DNA from: CAIUMH01 sp963758555
Lineage (GTDB): Bacteria > Actinomycetota > Acidimicrobiia > Acidimicrobiales > RAAP-2
Assembly (NCBI GenBank): GCA_963758555.1
Contig: CAVWVW010000005.1
Span: 1-64,000, forward strand
Length of the DNA: 64,000 bases
Direction of reading: 5' to 3'
Numbering within the stretch: position 1 is the stretch's first letter; each line of letters starts with the position of its first letter. The notes under the pieces are model-generated. The model was not told where the DNA came from, searched no databases, and was given only the letters and a program-made list of their open reading frames with translations. A program made the position numbers and the translations under genes. This document shows, one piece after another, positions 35,353 through 44,562 of this stretch.

Positions 35353-35979
35353 TCACGCTCCCTCACCTGAGGCCTGGGCCCACACCGCTTCGAGCTCGGC
35401 GCTCGAGACCACGGTGGCGACCAGCGAGAGGCTGTGTTCGATGATCTGCGCGCCGTAGTCGACTGGCGTCGCCACCACAGCGTCTGAGACGAGGACCACC
35501 TGATAGGAGAGGTTGACCGCATCGAAGACGAGGTTCGGGATCGCCACGTTGAGCGACACCCCGACGATCACCACGGTCGTGACCCCCGCGTTTCGAAGAA
35601 GCTGGTCGAGCGACGTGCCGTTCAGCGGGCTGAGGCCGTGGTGGCGAGGGAACACCAGATCGCCAGGTGCTGGGCCAAGCTCGGGGATCGGTGAGCTGCC
35701 TCACCCTCGGGAGGACGGTCCTTGGCGGCCTTCCGGGCTGCCGCGAAGAGTCGAGCGTTGTGATTGGACCCGAAACCCCCAGGCAAGCTCTCAGCCGTGG
35801 CGTGGATGACCGGCACGCCGAGCGCGACGAGCGGCGGTGGCGACAGCGACCACATGCTCGATGAGACCCACCTGCTCTCCAGCCGCCGCAAGGGAGGGGA
35901 GGTTCGAGGTGGCACCGACAACCCCGTTCTGCATCTCTTGGATCAGGAGCGCGGCAGCGCGTCGGCTCGCAGACATCAT
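35353..35979 (-). pseudogene. isochorismatase-like cysteine hydrolase, frameshifted
   Basis: About 208 residues. The N-terminal block MMSASRRAAALLIQEMQNGV carries an Asp-to-Glu variant of the usual D-x-Q-N motif (here IQEMQNG). The middle in another frame has LGVPVIHATAESLPGGFGSN. The C-terminal block from 35655 has VFPRHHGLSPLNGT, GVTTVVIVGVSLNVAI and DYGAQIIEHSLSLVATVVSS. The catalytic Cys position after VGV reads Ser (GVSLNVAI rather than GV-x-T-x-x-C), so classical amidase activity is doubtful even if the frame is whole. Two or three indels are needed. It is the first gene of the minus-strand operon. Confidence 0.68.
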
Positions 35980-36257
35980 GGAGGAGCCTTGACCTCTTCT
36001 CGGACTCCTGCGCCGTCGCCAAGTGACCCGTGACCCCCCCGAACCGTTGCCAACACGACTTTGCCTCTTCTGCGAGCGACCCTGACCGGTACGATCAGCC
36101 TCGCCAGGAACCGCTTCTCAACGCTCCGAGGAAGACATGGTACCGAAGTGACATGCTCCACGACCGAGGGCGGACACCGACCTCCTTGGTGCTCCTGAGT
36201 CCTGATGTGGGCTGACCCGCGGCGCTGGTATCGACCGAGAATCTCGGACGCTTGATC

Positions 36258-37643
36258 ATGGAGCACCCGTTCTCTGACGAGCAGCCCCTCCTCTCGACGA
36301 TCGACGGCTCAGTGACCGCCGGAGCGGCACGAACAGAGGCGCTTGCGATCGCATCGCGCTTAGAAGCGGCGGGAGTGAAGGAACATCAGGCGGTGGCGGT
36401 CCGCCTCCCTAACGGACCGGAGGTGATCACAGCGATGGCCGGCATCTGGCTGGCCGGCGCAGTCTTCGTGCCGCTCAACACCCTGCTCCCGACCTCTGAG
36501 CTTGAGCCGGTGCTCGAACCGACCGCGCCCGCAGCGCTGCTCGACATCGAGGGCCTCCACATGCGAGCGAACCCAGCCACGTACGACATCGCTGCTGCGT
36601 TCATCCTGTGGACGTCAGGGACCACGGGCCGCCCGAAGCCGATCATCCACACACACGGTGGCTACCGCGAGCTGCTCTCCCGAGTCCTCGGTCCGCTCAG
36701 CGCCAAGCCCGATTCGAACGCACGACCACGCTCTCCCAATCTGATCCCCGTCTCGTTGGCACTGAACGCCGGGATCTACAACGCCCTCTTCGGCCTGATG
36801 GCGGGAGCGTCGCTCGTCATCATGGATCGCTTCGCCACCGACACCTTCGCTGAGCTCATCCGACGATTTGAGATCAGATCAACGGTGCTGCCGCCCACGG
36901 CGATCGCCATGTTGAACGATGACCCGGCCGTGGGCGACCTCACGCCGCTTCGCTACGTCAGAAGCATCACCGCACCGCTCTCGGCTCTCCAGGCGCGTCG
37001 CTTCACCGAGCGTTTCGGCTCCTTCGTCCTCAACAGCTACGGCCAGGCAGAGATCGGAGAGGTCATCGGCTGGACCGCCCAGGACGCCAAGGAGCATCCG
37101 GAGAAGATCGGCGCGGTGGGCCGACCGCATGCTGGTGTCGCCCTCAAGATCCTGGGAGACGATGGCGCTGCGCTCCAAGCAGGCTCAGTCGGTGAGCTGC
37201 TGGTCCGGCCACCGACCATGGCGGCCGGGTACGCCTCAGGAGATGACCTCACCGAGCGAGTGGACGATGAGGGCTTCTTGGACACCGGCGACCTGGGGAG
37301 GATCGACGAGGATGGCTTCGTCTGGATCGAGGGACGTAAAGGAGATCTGATCAATCGAGGGGGCAACAAGATCTTCCCCGAAGAGGTTGAAGAGGTGCTG
37401 CTCTTGGATGGCGCCGTTGACGAGGTCGCGGTGGTCGGTGTGCCAGACGATCGGCTGGGACAGGTCCCGGTGGCCTTCGTGGTGTCGACGGAGACGATCG
37501 AGCGCGACGATCTCGAGGCGTTGTGCCGCCTTCACCTCGTTCCTTACAAGGTCCCCGTCGACTACGTGAGCATCGAAGCGCTCCCGCGAAGTGAGATCGG
37601 GAAGATCCTTCGCAGCCAGCTCGTCGATGGCTATCGCGCTTAG
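36258..37643 (+). CDS. acyl-CoA synthetase (AMP-forming)
   Basis: An intact CoA ligase of 461 residues, somewhat shorter than the usual 500-550 because the N-terminal region is compact. It shows P-loop ILWTSGTTGRPKPIIH, LNSYGQAEIGEV, DTGDLGRIDEDGFVWIEGRKGDLI and the catalytic Lys in LPRSEIGKILRSQL. ATG at 36258 is used; TTG six bases earlier is possible. It diverges from the decayed operon and activates a carboxylic acid, perhaps the same class of substrate as the broken ligase at 27811-29385. There is no close identity to that copy. Confidence 0.92.
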   Translation: MEHPFSDEQPLLSTIDGSVTAGAARTEALAIASRLEAAGVKEHQAVAVRLPNGPEVITAMAGIWLAGAVFVPLNTLLPTSELEPVLEPTAPAALLDIEGLHMRANPATYDIAAAFILWTSGTTGRPKPIIHTHGGYRELLSRVLGPLSAKPDSNARPRSPNLIPVSLALNAGIYNALFGLMAGASLVIMDRFATDTFAELIRRFEIRSTVLPPTAIAMLNDDPAVGDLTPLRYVRSITAPLSALQARRFTERFGSFVLNSYGQAEIGEVIGWTAQDAKEHPEKIGAVGRPHAGVALKILGDDGAALQAGSVGELLVRPPTMAAGYASGDDLTERVDDEGFLDTGDLGRIDEDGFVWIEGRKGDLINRGGNKIFPEEVEEVLLLDGAVDEVAVVGVPDDRLGQVPVAFVVSTETIERDDLEALCRLHLVPYKVPVDYVSIEALPRSEIGKILRSQLVDGYRA

Positions 37644-37737
37644 AGCGCTCCACTGACACTTACCTTCTTGGCAGCCCGTCCTCGGCGGCCGCCCGGAGAT
37701 TGTCGTTGTCGGGATCTCAGGCCACACTTGGCGGACC

Positions 37738-38448
37738 ATGCCCACGATCGTCCTCATCCACGGAGCCGGTGAGACCGGAGCAGCGTGGCGTCGCGTCCAA
37801 GACGCCCTCGTGACGCCGAGCGTGGCCATCGATCTCCTCGGTCGAGGATCGAACCCCTCGGATCTGAGCCAGAACAGCCTCGAGCGCGTCGGTGCTCGAG
37901 CGGCCGAGGACATCGCGTCGACGACGACCGGCCCCGTGATCCTTCTGGCCCACTCCATCAGCGGGGCGATCACGCCGGGGCTCGTCTCGCAGCTCGGCGC
38001 GCGCGTCCAAGGCGTGGTCCATCTCGCAGCGGTCTGCGCACCCCCCGACGTCCTGCCGCTCTCCACGGTCTCCCAGGACTTCGTCGACCAGCTGCTTCCT
38101 ACGGCTGACGTTCTGCGCAGCAAGCTTCGAGGCCGCAGCTTCTCGACAACCGACGACGTCTTGCCAGAGGGTCTCCTTCCCTTGAGCGAGAGCGGCACGC
38201 TCGCACGGCTCGATTCGATCGCCCTCGGCTGCGTCGTCTCAACGTTCGACTGGAAGCAGAGCGACCTGCCCCGAACCTACGTGCGAACCACCCGTGATCG
38301 GCTCTACTCCCAAGACGGCCAGCGACGGCTCGCCGAGGCCTTCGATGCTCACGAGGTGATCGAGCTCGACTCTGGGCACAACCCGCAGCACACCATGCCG
38401 GACACACTTGCCTCAGTGCTCGACGATCTTGTCGAGCAGGAGAGCTGA
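37738..38448 (+). CDS. alpha/beta hydrolase
   Basis: A 236-residue alpha/beta hydrolase. It shows the oxyanion region TIVLIHGAGETGAAW, nucleophile elbow LLAHSISGAI and C-terminal histidine in DSGHNPQH. The elbow lacks the second Gly of G-x-S-x-G (A-H-S-I-S), as in some salicylate-esterase/MES-like proteins. The fold of small HGAG-type esterases of plants and actinobacteria fits well. It is 94 nt downstream of the acyl-CoA ligase and probably co-transcribed. It would cut an ester or thioester in the catabolic route. Confidence 0.88.
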   Translation: MPTIVLIHGAGETGAAWRRVQDALVTPSVAIDLLGRGSNPSDLSQNSLERVGARAAEDIASTTTGPVILLAHSISGAITPGLVSQLGARVQGVVHLAAVCAPPDVLPLSTVSQDFVDQLLPTADVLRSKLRGRSFSTTDDVLPEGLLPLSESGTLARLDSIALGCVVSTFDWKQSDLPRTYVRTTRDRLYSQDGQRRLAEAFDAHEVIELDSGHNPQHTMPDTLASVLDDLVEQES

Positions 38449-38575
38449 GCTCCCCGACGAGCCAGCTGGCGGAGACCGACCGGACGGGCCGCATCGTGAT
38501 CTTGTGAGCCGCCTCGCCCGTATCGTGGACCATGAGCTCGACCGAGTCACCAAAGAGCAGAGAGAACGGCTGAGC

Positions 38576-38971
38576 ATGGGTATCAACGAGAAGAAGCCGA
38601 CCGTAGAGGGGCCCGCCGAGTGGTTCACCGGCGAGGTCTGGATCGACAGCCTGGTGGAACCGACTGAGGACTCGCTGCTCAACGTCGGTGTCGTTCACTT
38701 CACGCCGGGAGCTCGCACCGCGTGGCACTCCCACGAAGGAGGGCAGCACCTCTACGTGCTCGAAGGCGTCGGTCTCGTGCAGGCTCGAGGCGAGAGGATC
38801 CTCGAGCTCCACCCCGGTGACGTGCACTCGACCGAAAGCGGCCAAGAGCACTGGCACGGAGCCGCCCACGACCACTTCATGGCACACGTCTCGATGACCC
38901 AGGGGCCGCCCACCTGGGGCGACCACGTCACCGACGATCAGTACGGTGCTGCCCGCTCGGCCGGCCACTGA
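38576..38971 (+). CDS. cupin-domain protein
   Basis: A 131-residue single-cupin protein. Motif 1 is PGARTAWHSHEGGQHLYVLEG with metal ligands His, His and a Gln/His; motif 2 is HPGDVHSTESGQEHWHGA with the fourth ligand. The family resembles TM1287/YxaG-like carboxymuconolactone decarboxylase-associated cupins. ATG at 38576 begins MGINEKKPTVEGPAEWFTG; upstream in-frame starts lie inside the hydrolase gene and lack family sequence. It may be an isomerase or decarboxylase; no substrate can be named. Confidence 0.88.
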   Translation: MGINEKKPTVEGPAEWFTGEVWIDSLVEPTEDSLLNVGVVHFTPGARTAWHSHEGGQHLYVLEGVGLVQARGERILELHPGDVHSTESGQEHWHGAAHDHFMAHVSMTQGPPTWGDHVTDDQYGAARSAGH

Positions 38972-39053
38972 GCAGTGGGCGGCGTAGCGCCAGCTCGACG
39001 GCGAGTCAGGGATCGCCTTGCGCTCCCCATACGAGGTCCCGAGGCGCTGAGCG

Positions 39054-39506
39054 CTACCAGGCCGTGCGCGGCCTGATCAGGCTCGTGGTGTCCATGTCGA
39101 GCCAGAAGGCGGGGAGCTTCGACATGTCGCCCTCCCCTTCGAATCGCATCATCCCCTCTTGGATGAGCTGATCGCGGAGCGGTGGATCGGGATAGCGCAT
39201 CGAGTAGCGCTTCGCCCACTCATAGTCACTGATGAGCTTCTTCGTGACCTCGGCGCCGTCGACCACGTCAGTGGTCACCTCGACCTTCCCGTCGTGCACG
39301 CGGATCAGCAGACCGATCGAAGCAGCACCCTCGGGGAGGAGATGCTCCGGAGGGTTCGTGTACTCCTCGCAGAGCGCGAACTCGACGCCTGAGAGATCTT
39401 CATCAGCGAGATGCTCCACGATGAGGTCGCGCAACATGGCGACCCACTCTGGACTGGCGTACTCAAACTTCTCGTACACCTCTGGCCACCCGTGCGTCGG
39501 ACTCAT
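39054..39506 (-). CDS. SCP2-like sterol/lipid-binding domain protein
   Basis: A 150-residue protein starting MSPTHGWPEVYEKFEYA. The core EFALCEEYTNPPEHLLPEG, VEVTTDVVDGAEVTKKLIS and the ending LRDQLIQEGMMRFEGEGDM suggest an SCP2-type lipid-binding fold. GAGGGGGG precedes ATG 39506, although the open frame runs further upstream against the Rieske gene. It diverges from the Rieske oxygenase gene with 267 nt between. It could hold a hydrophobic substrate for the oxygenases around it. The assignment is by overall pattern, not by catalytic motif. Confidence 0.65.
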   Translation of the reverse strand: MSPTHGWPEVYEKFEYASPEWVAMLRDLIVEHLADEDLSGVEFALCEEYTNPPEHLLPEGAASIGLLIRVHDGKVEVTTDVVDGAEVTKKLISDYEWAKRYSMRYPDPPLRDQLIQEGMMRFEGEGDMSKLPAFWLDMDTTSLIRPRTAW

Positions 39507-39773
39507 GTGCCCCCCTCGATGCTTGAAGCCTCGATCACTCTTGCTCGTGACTGGGAGCGAAGCCCTGGAGCCCAGCACCCCCTTCGGTCGCGACTCTACG
39601 CAGAGATCCCAAGCGGCACCGGAAAGCTTCCGAGCGTGTGATCCGAAGTGCATGCTCGGGCGCCACATGGGTGCCGAAGATGCCAGAGTGGAGATCACGT
39701 CGTGTGCCAAGGAGCAGCGAGCCTTCGGGCACGACCTCGCTCTGGAGTCAAGGGAGCGTGAGAGGCGGGGGCC

Positions 39774-41033
39774 ATGGTCACGAGCGCAGAGAACGAGCTG
39801 CTGACCTCGATCGAGGGAGAGGCCCCGATGGGTCGGCTCATGCGAGCCCACTACTGGACCCCCTTTGCGATCTCCGCACACCTGGGTGCAGGACAGCCTC
39901 CACTCCCCGTGAGGCTGTTTGGCGAGAACTACGTCGCCTTTCGCGCCGAGGACGGCCGCGTCGGCCTCTTCGACGAGCTCTGTCCCCATCGGCGCGCCTC
40001 GCTGTTGCTCGGAAGGCTCGAGGGCAGCGGGATCCGCTGCATCTACCACGGGTGGAAGATCGACGTCGCGGGTTGCGTGGTGGAGGCGCCCACCCAGACC
40101 GTGCGCGCAGAGCGCTTCGCCGCCAACGTCACCGTCGTCCACTTCCCGGTGCACGAATCGGGTGGCCTGGCGTGGGTCTGGCTGGGGAGCGGCAACCCGC
40201 CCTCCTTCCCCGATCTCCCCTTCGACGACGATCGAGTCCCACACCGATGGTGGACGGTGTCACGGATGCCCTCGAACTGGCTCCAAGGCTTGGAGGGGAC
40301 CATCGACTCCGCTCATGTGGGGGTGCTCCACCAGACGTGGCACCGCGTCACCGCGGACATGGCCAAGCACGCCAACCTTGCGATGGCCCTCGATGGGCCG
40401 CCGTCCTATGAGACGGAGCTCACTGCAATTGGCCTTCGAGCCGCGGCGCTCCGATCGACGGCTGACGGACGTACCTACGCTCGGGTCACTGAGCACCTGA
40501 TGCCCTTCGTCACCGTGACCACGGTCGGCAGGACGCAGCCAAGAGACGGAGCGGCCTTCGTGATCTGTCCTGTCGACGACGAGAACCACCTGCTGTTCTT
40601 CGGCGCCTTCGGCGACACGCCCTTGGAAGCCCCCGAAGCCCAGCCGGGCTTCGTCGCGCCGGGTGGGCTCCCCGACCCTCGGGATTTCGCTGGACTCTCA
40701 GGAGAACGAGGCACCGCCTGGGGCCAGGACCGTGCCCTCCTCGACACCGGTCACTTCACGGGATTCGGGCGAAACCTCCTTGAGGAGGACGCCGCAGTCC
40801 AGACCAGCATGGGTCCCATCGTCGATCGCACCAAAGAGCACCTCTCGTCCGGTGATCTCGCTGTCGCCCAGCTTCGAAGGATGCTGCTCGAGGCAGTCGC
40901 TGACGCACAAGGCGCCGGATCGCCTCCGGGCAGCGCGAGGTCACTCGAGCCAGTCCGGATGCCCAACGCCGTCGAAGGGGTCCTCAAGGACGACGAGCGA
41001 TGGCAGGACCTCATCCTCGGCCAGCTGCCCTAG
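39774..41033 (+). CDS. Rieske [2Fe-2S] non-heme iron oxygenase, large subunit
   Basis: A 419-residue oxygenase of the phthalate/vanillate-demethylase type. The Rieske cluster ligands are in CPHRRASL (C-x-H) and CIYHGWK (C-x-x-H). The mononuclear iron site is EGTIDSAHVGVLHQTWH with the bridging Asp and the H-x4-H pair. GAGAGGCGGGGG precedes ATG 39774. It would hydroxylate or O/N-dealkylate an aromatic or terpenoid substrate with electrons from a ferredoxin reductase, but no reductase is encoded nearby. A terminator hairpin follows the stop. Confidence 0.93.
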   Translation: MVTSAENELLTSIEGEAPMGRLMRAHYWTPFAISAHLGAGQPPLPVRLFGENYVAFRAEDGRVGLFDELCPHRRASLLLGRLEGSGIRCIYHGWKIDVAGCVVEAPTQTVRAERFAANVTVVHFPVHESGGLAWVWLGSGNPPSFPDLPFDDDRVPHRWWTVSRMPSNWLQGLEGTIDSAHVGVLHQTWHRVTADMAKHANLAMALDGPPSYETELTAIGLRAAALRSTADGRTYARVTEHLMPFVTVTTVGRTQPRDGAAFVICPVDDENHLLFFGAFGDTPLEAPEAQPGFVAPGGLPDPRDFAGLSGERGTAWGQDRALLDTGHFTGFGRNLLEEDAAVQTSMGPIVDRTKEHLSSGDLAVAQLRRMLLEAVADAQGAGSPPGSARSLEPVRMPNAVEGVLKDDERWQDLILGQLP

Positions 41034-41063
41034 CCGACCTTGAGAGACCACCACGCCACAGCT

Positions 41064-41092
41064 GGCGGGGCCTTCTGCTTCGAGGCCCCGCC
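41064..41092. terminator. bidirectional terminator between Rieske and SDR genes
   Basis: GGCGGGGCCT (41064-41073) and AGGCCCCGCC (41083-41092) form a perfect 10-bp stem with a 9-nt loop, 30 nt after the Rieske stop and 15 nt before the end of the convergent SDR gene. Confidence 0.75.
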
Positions 41093-41107
41093 GACGGGTG
41101 CCTACGA

Positions 41108-41872
41108 TCAGGTGTTACGTCCTCCGTTGACGCCCAGGATCTGGCCGGTGATGTAGCTGGCCTCCTCACTCACGAGGAAGGCGCACGCCGCCGCGATGTC
41201 CTCTGGCAGTCCGGCGCGACCGACAGGTGTCATCGCAAGCGAGGACTCGACGTCGACCGATCCCTCCGCTTCGGCGGCCCGAAGCATCGGCGTGTCGATG
41301 AAGCCGGGAGGGATCACGTTGACGGTGATCCCCTGGCGAGCGAACTCCTTGGCCAACGACTTGCTTAGCCCGTTGACGCCGGATTTTGCGGCGACGTAGT
41401 GGGTCATCTGCGCCACGCCGCTGTGCGTGCTCGACGACGAGATGTTGACGATTCGACCCCAGCCCTCCGTGATCATGTAGGGGAGGACGATCTGGCAGCA
41501 GTGAAAGGTCCCGTTCAAGTTGACGTCGATGCGGGCGTCCCACTCGTCAACGGTGATCTCGAGAAACGGCTTGGAGCCCGGGAGCCCGGCGTTGTTGACG
41601 AGGATGGTGGGGGCTCCAGCGGTGGCTGCGAGGTCGGCGACGGCAGCTTCGATCTGGTCCCGCTTGGTGACGTCGACGCCGTAGGCGGACGCTTGCAGGC
41701 CCTTCGCCCTCAGCTCGTGTGCTCTTTGCTCGGCCTTCTCCCCATCGAGATCGAAGAGGGCGACCCTGTGCCCTTCTTGGCCGAGGCGCTCAGCGATGGC
41801 GAGGCCGATCCCTGATGCCGCACCGGTGACGATGGCTGTTCGAGAGGTTGTCAGGGGAGTGGTCCTGTTCAC
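41108..41872 (-). CDS. short-chain dehydrogenase/reductase (FabG-like)
   Basis: A 254-residue SDR with TGAASGIG, acidic ALFDLDG after the second strand, NNAG, active-site Ser in NISSSSTHSG and Y-x-x-x-K in HYVAAKSG. It ends with YITGQILGVNGG. GTG at 41872 (VNRTTPLTTSRTAIV) is the best start; the frame extends 51 codons upstream without domain content. It diverges from the BVMO gene, 174 nt away, and may supply or remove the ketone handled by it. Confidence 0.9.
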   Translation of the reverse strand: MNRTTPLTTSRTAIVTGAASGIGLAIAERLGQEGHRVALFDLDGEKAEQRAHELRAKGLQASAYGVDVTKRDQIEAAVADLAATAGAPTILVNNAGLPGSKPFLEITVDEWDARIDVNLNGTFHCCQIVLPYMITEGWGRIVNISSSSTHSGVAQMTHYVAAKSGVNGLSKSLAKEFARQGITVNVIPPGFIDTPMLRAAEAEGSVDVESSLAMTPVGRAGLPEDIAAACAFLVSEEASYITGQILGVNGGRNT

Positions 41873-42046
41873 TTGGCTGCGGCCGAGCTCCGGTCGCGAT
41901 GACGAGACGAAGAGTACGCCCCGCGGCGACCAAGGGAGCGGGCAGCGATTCTCGACGCCATCGTCAACAATCAGTATCGTGAGGAGGAGCCACTGACGTC
42001 GCGCTGCGGTGGCGTGAAGGCCCACGTGCGGGCATCAGGGGGATGA

Positions 42047-43576
42047 GTGACCGAAGCGGTGCCTGTCAACGAGCAAGCAGCCTCTCTCGGGATGTCCCCT
42101 GAGCAGGGCGATGTCGAACGCCACTCGGTGATCGTGATTGGTGCCGGCATCTCCGGGATCTTGGTCGGCATCAAGCTGCTCGAAGCTGGGATCACGAGCT
42201 TCGCCATCCTGGAGAAGGCTCATGATCTCGGAGGGACGTGGCGGGACAACGTCTACCCGGGCGTCTCCTGCGACGTGGCGACGCACCTCTACGTCTATTC
42301 GTTCCTGCCGAACCCCAGCTGGAAGTCGCGCTTCACCCCAGGTCACAAGATCTGGGACTACTACCGACGAGCAGCCTTGAAGTTCGGCGTCACTCGACAC
42401 ATGCGGTTCAACGAAGAGGTGACCCAAGCCCGCTGGGATGGCGAGGGCTGGGAGGTGACCACCGCGCAGGGCACGAGGCTCTTCGCCTCCGTCGTCGTCA
42501 CCGCTGCCGGGCGATTGGTGGAGCCGACGCTGCCCGAGATCCCTGGTCTTGAGGACTTTGACGGGCCGGTGCTCCACACGGCGCGCTGGGATCAGAGCGT
42601 GGAGACCAAGGCCAAGCGAGTCGGACTGGTGGGCAACGGCTCGTCAGGCACCCAGCTGCTCGTGGCCTTGGAGCCTGAGGTCGCGCAGCTCACCTTGTTC
42701 CAGCGCACACCACAGTGGATCTTGCCGGTGCCCAACCTTCCGATCCCCCTCCGCCGGCGACTCGCACTTCGCTTCATCCCGGGCAAGGCGCGAAGCAACT
42801 ACCTCACCCTGCAAGCCGGCACCGAGGAGCGAGGCATCGACGCCATGGGCACCAAGGAGCAGCGTCGAAGCCGCGATGAGATGTGCCTGGCTGGCCTGGC
42901 CACCGTGGAGGACCCTGAGCTTCGGGCCAAGCTCACGCCGGACTATGAGCCGGGCTGCAAGCGGATGGTCATCTCAGGATCGTTCTACGACGCCGTGCAG
43001 AGCCCACGGGTCGAGGTCGTCACCGAGGGGATCGATCACGTGGAGCACGATGCCGTCTTCACCGCCGATGGACAGCGCCATGAGATCGAGGTACTCGTCT
43101 TGGCTACGGGCTTCGACGGGCAGCGCTATCTACGGCCCATGAGGCTCACAGGGACCGATGGTGTTGAGCTCGACGAGCTCTGGAGCGAGGGGACACCGAA
43201 CTATCGCTCGGTGGCCATCCCCCACATGCCCAACTGGTTCATGGTCAACGGCCCGTACTCGCCCGCTGGCGGAGCGTCGGTGGTCGGGATAGCCGAGGCG
43301 CAGACTGGCTACGTGATGCAGCTGGTTGCCAAGGCACTCACCGAGAAGGTGGCCATCTCACCTCGGCCAGAGCCCTCCGAGAAGTGGCTCCAAGGCGTGA
43401 GGAAGGCTGCCAGTGAGACCGTCTGGGGTACGGGCGGTTGCCAGAGCTGGTACCTCGACCAAGAGGGCGTGCCCACGATGAACCCCATTCCGCTCTCGGT
43501 CCTGCAAGAGGAGATGCGCACGCCAGACCTCGACGACTTCTTGGTGGCTCCAATCACCAAGACGGTGGAGGTCTGA
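42047..43576 (+). CDS. flavin-containing / Baeyer-Villiger monooxygenase
   Basis: A 509-residue FAD- and NADPH-dependent monooxygenase. It has FAD motif VIVIGAGISGILVG, the long BVMO-type fingerprint GGTWRDNVYPGVSCDVAT, the FxGxxxH-xxxW/D motif as FDGPVLHTARWD, and NADP motif VGLVGNGSSGTQLL. The final ATGFDG is also typical. It would insert oxygen next to a ketone, giving an ester or lactone. It is the first gene of a three-gene operon whose second gene, an esterase, starts within the stop codon (TGATG). GTG at 42047 follows GGGGGATGA. Confidence 0.92.
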   Translation: MTEAVPVNEQAASLGMSPEQGDVERHSVIVIGAGISGILVGIKLLEAGITSFAILEKAHDLGGTWRDNVYPGVSCDVATHLYVYSFLPNPSWKSRFTPGHKIWDYYRRAALKFGVTRHMRFNEEVTQARWDGEGWEVTTAQGTRLFASVVVTAAGRLVEPTLPEIPGLEDFDGPVLHTARWDQSVETKAKRVGLVGNGSSGTQLLVALEPEVAQLTLFQRTPQWILPVPNLPIPLRRRLALRFIPGKARSNYLTLQAGTEERGIDAMGTKEQRRSRDEMCLAGLATVEDPELRAKLTPDYEPGCKRMVISGSFYDAVQSPRVEVVTEGIDHVEHDAVFTADGQRHEIEVLVLATGFDGQRYLRPMRLTGTDGVELDELWSEGTPNYRSVAIPHMPNWFMVNGPYSPAGGASVVGIAEAQTGYVMQLVAKALTEKVAISPRPEPSEKWLQGVRKAASETVWGTGGCQSWYLDQEGVPTMNPIPLSVLQEEMRTPDLDDFLVAPITKTVEV

Positions 43577-44562
43577 TGGATCGGCGACTTCGACCAGAGG
43601 TCCGCACCATGCTCGAGGCGATGGCCAACCTCGATCGACCGCCGCTCACGGGCCTCCCCCCCGAGGAGCTCCAAGCGGTCATCCAAGCGACGCTGGTGCA
43701 GAACGCCGATCCTGCTCGGGAAGACTTGGGCCACCTCGAAGACGTCCACATCTCGCGAGGCGACGGCACCGAGCTTGGCGGGCGTCTCTACGCGCCACGC
43801 TGGCCGATGCCCCCGGATCACCCCGTCGCCATCTTCTTCCACGGCGGCGGGTACATGACAGGGAACCTGGACACGCATCAGGCTTTAGCGGCCGACGTGG
43901 CTGCCATGCTCGACGTGACGGTGCTCGCTGTCGACTATCGCCTCGCCCCGCCGCACACCTTCCCTGCCGCGGCCGACGACGCTCTCTTGGCCCTGTCGTG
44001 GGTCGACAGCGAGCCACCAGAGATCGGCGGAAGCTTCCCCGGGATCATCCTCTGTGGTGACAGCGCGGGTGGCGCCCTGGCTGCGATCTGCGCGACGAGC
44101 ACACCCACGATGCACCCTCTGCTCTGTCAGTGGCTCATGTACGCGTCCGTCGACATGGCGGCGACAGGCGGCTCCATGGATGAGTACGCCGAGGGCTACC
44201 TGCTCACGGGTGACATGCTGGCCACCTTCCGTGACGCCTACCTTCCTGTACTCAAGGATCGAAGCGACCCCTTGGCGTCGCCTCTCAACGTCGTCGATCT
44301 CAGCGCCGCGCCACCCGCGATGATCTTCACCTGCGAGCTCGATCCGCTCCGAGACCAGGCTCGGCACTACGCAGCACGGCTCGTCGAAGCAGGCGTCAAC
44401 GTCCGCTACCGAGAGGGCAAGGGCCTCGTCCACGGCGCGTTCACGCATCGGCGGATCGTGACCAGCGCCACCGACGAGCTCCGTCGATGCGCCGCCGACG
44501 TGGGCAGCCTGGCGGCCGAGGAGCTCGACCATCGACGCCAGCGCCTCGAGGCGCAGCGATGA
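43576..44562 (+). CDS. HSL-family alpha/beta hydrolase (esterase)
   Basis: A 328-residue esterase of the hormone-sensitive-lipase family. It shows HGGG oxyanion motif FFHGGGYMTGN, nucleophile elbow CGDSAGGALAA, the Asp in CELDPLRDQARH and the His in GLVHGAFTH. The ATG overlaps the BVMO stop by one base and its own stop overlaps the SDR start by four, so the three proteins are made together. It probably cleaves the ester or lactone formed by the BVMO. Confidence 0.93.
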   Translation: MDRRLRPEVRTMLEAMANLDRPPLTGLPPEELQAVIQATLVQNADPAREDLGHLEDVHISRGDGTELGGRLYAPRWPMPPDHPVAIFFHGGGYMTGNLDTHQALAADVAAMLDVTVLAVDYRLAPPHTFPAAADDALLALSWVDSEPPEIGGSFPGIILCGDSAGGALAAICATSTPTMHPLLCQWLMYASVDMAATGGSMDEYAEGYLLTGDMLATFRDAYLPVLKDRSDPLASPLNVVDLSAAPPAMIFTCELDPLRDQARHYAARLVEAGVNVRYREGKGLVHGAFTHRRIVTSATDELRRCAADVGSLAAEELDHRRQRLEAQR

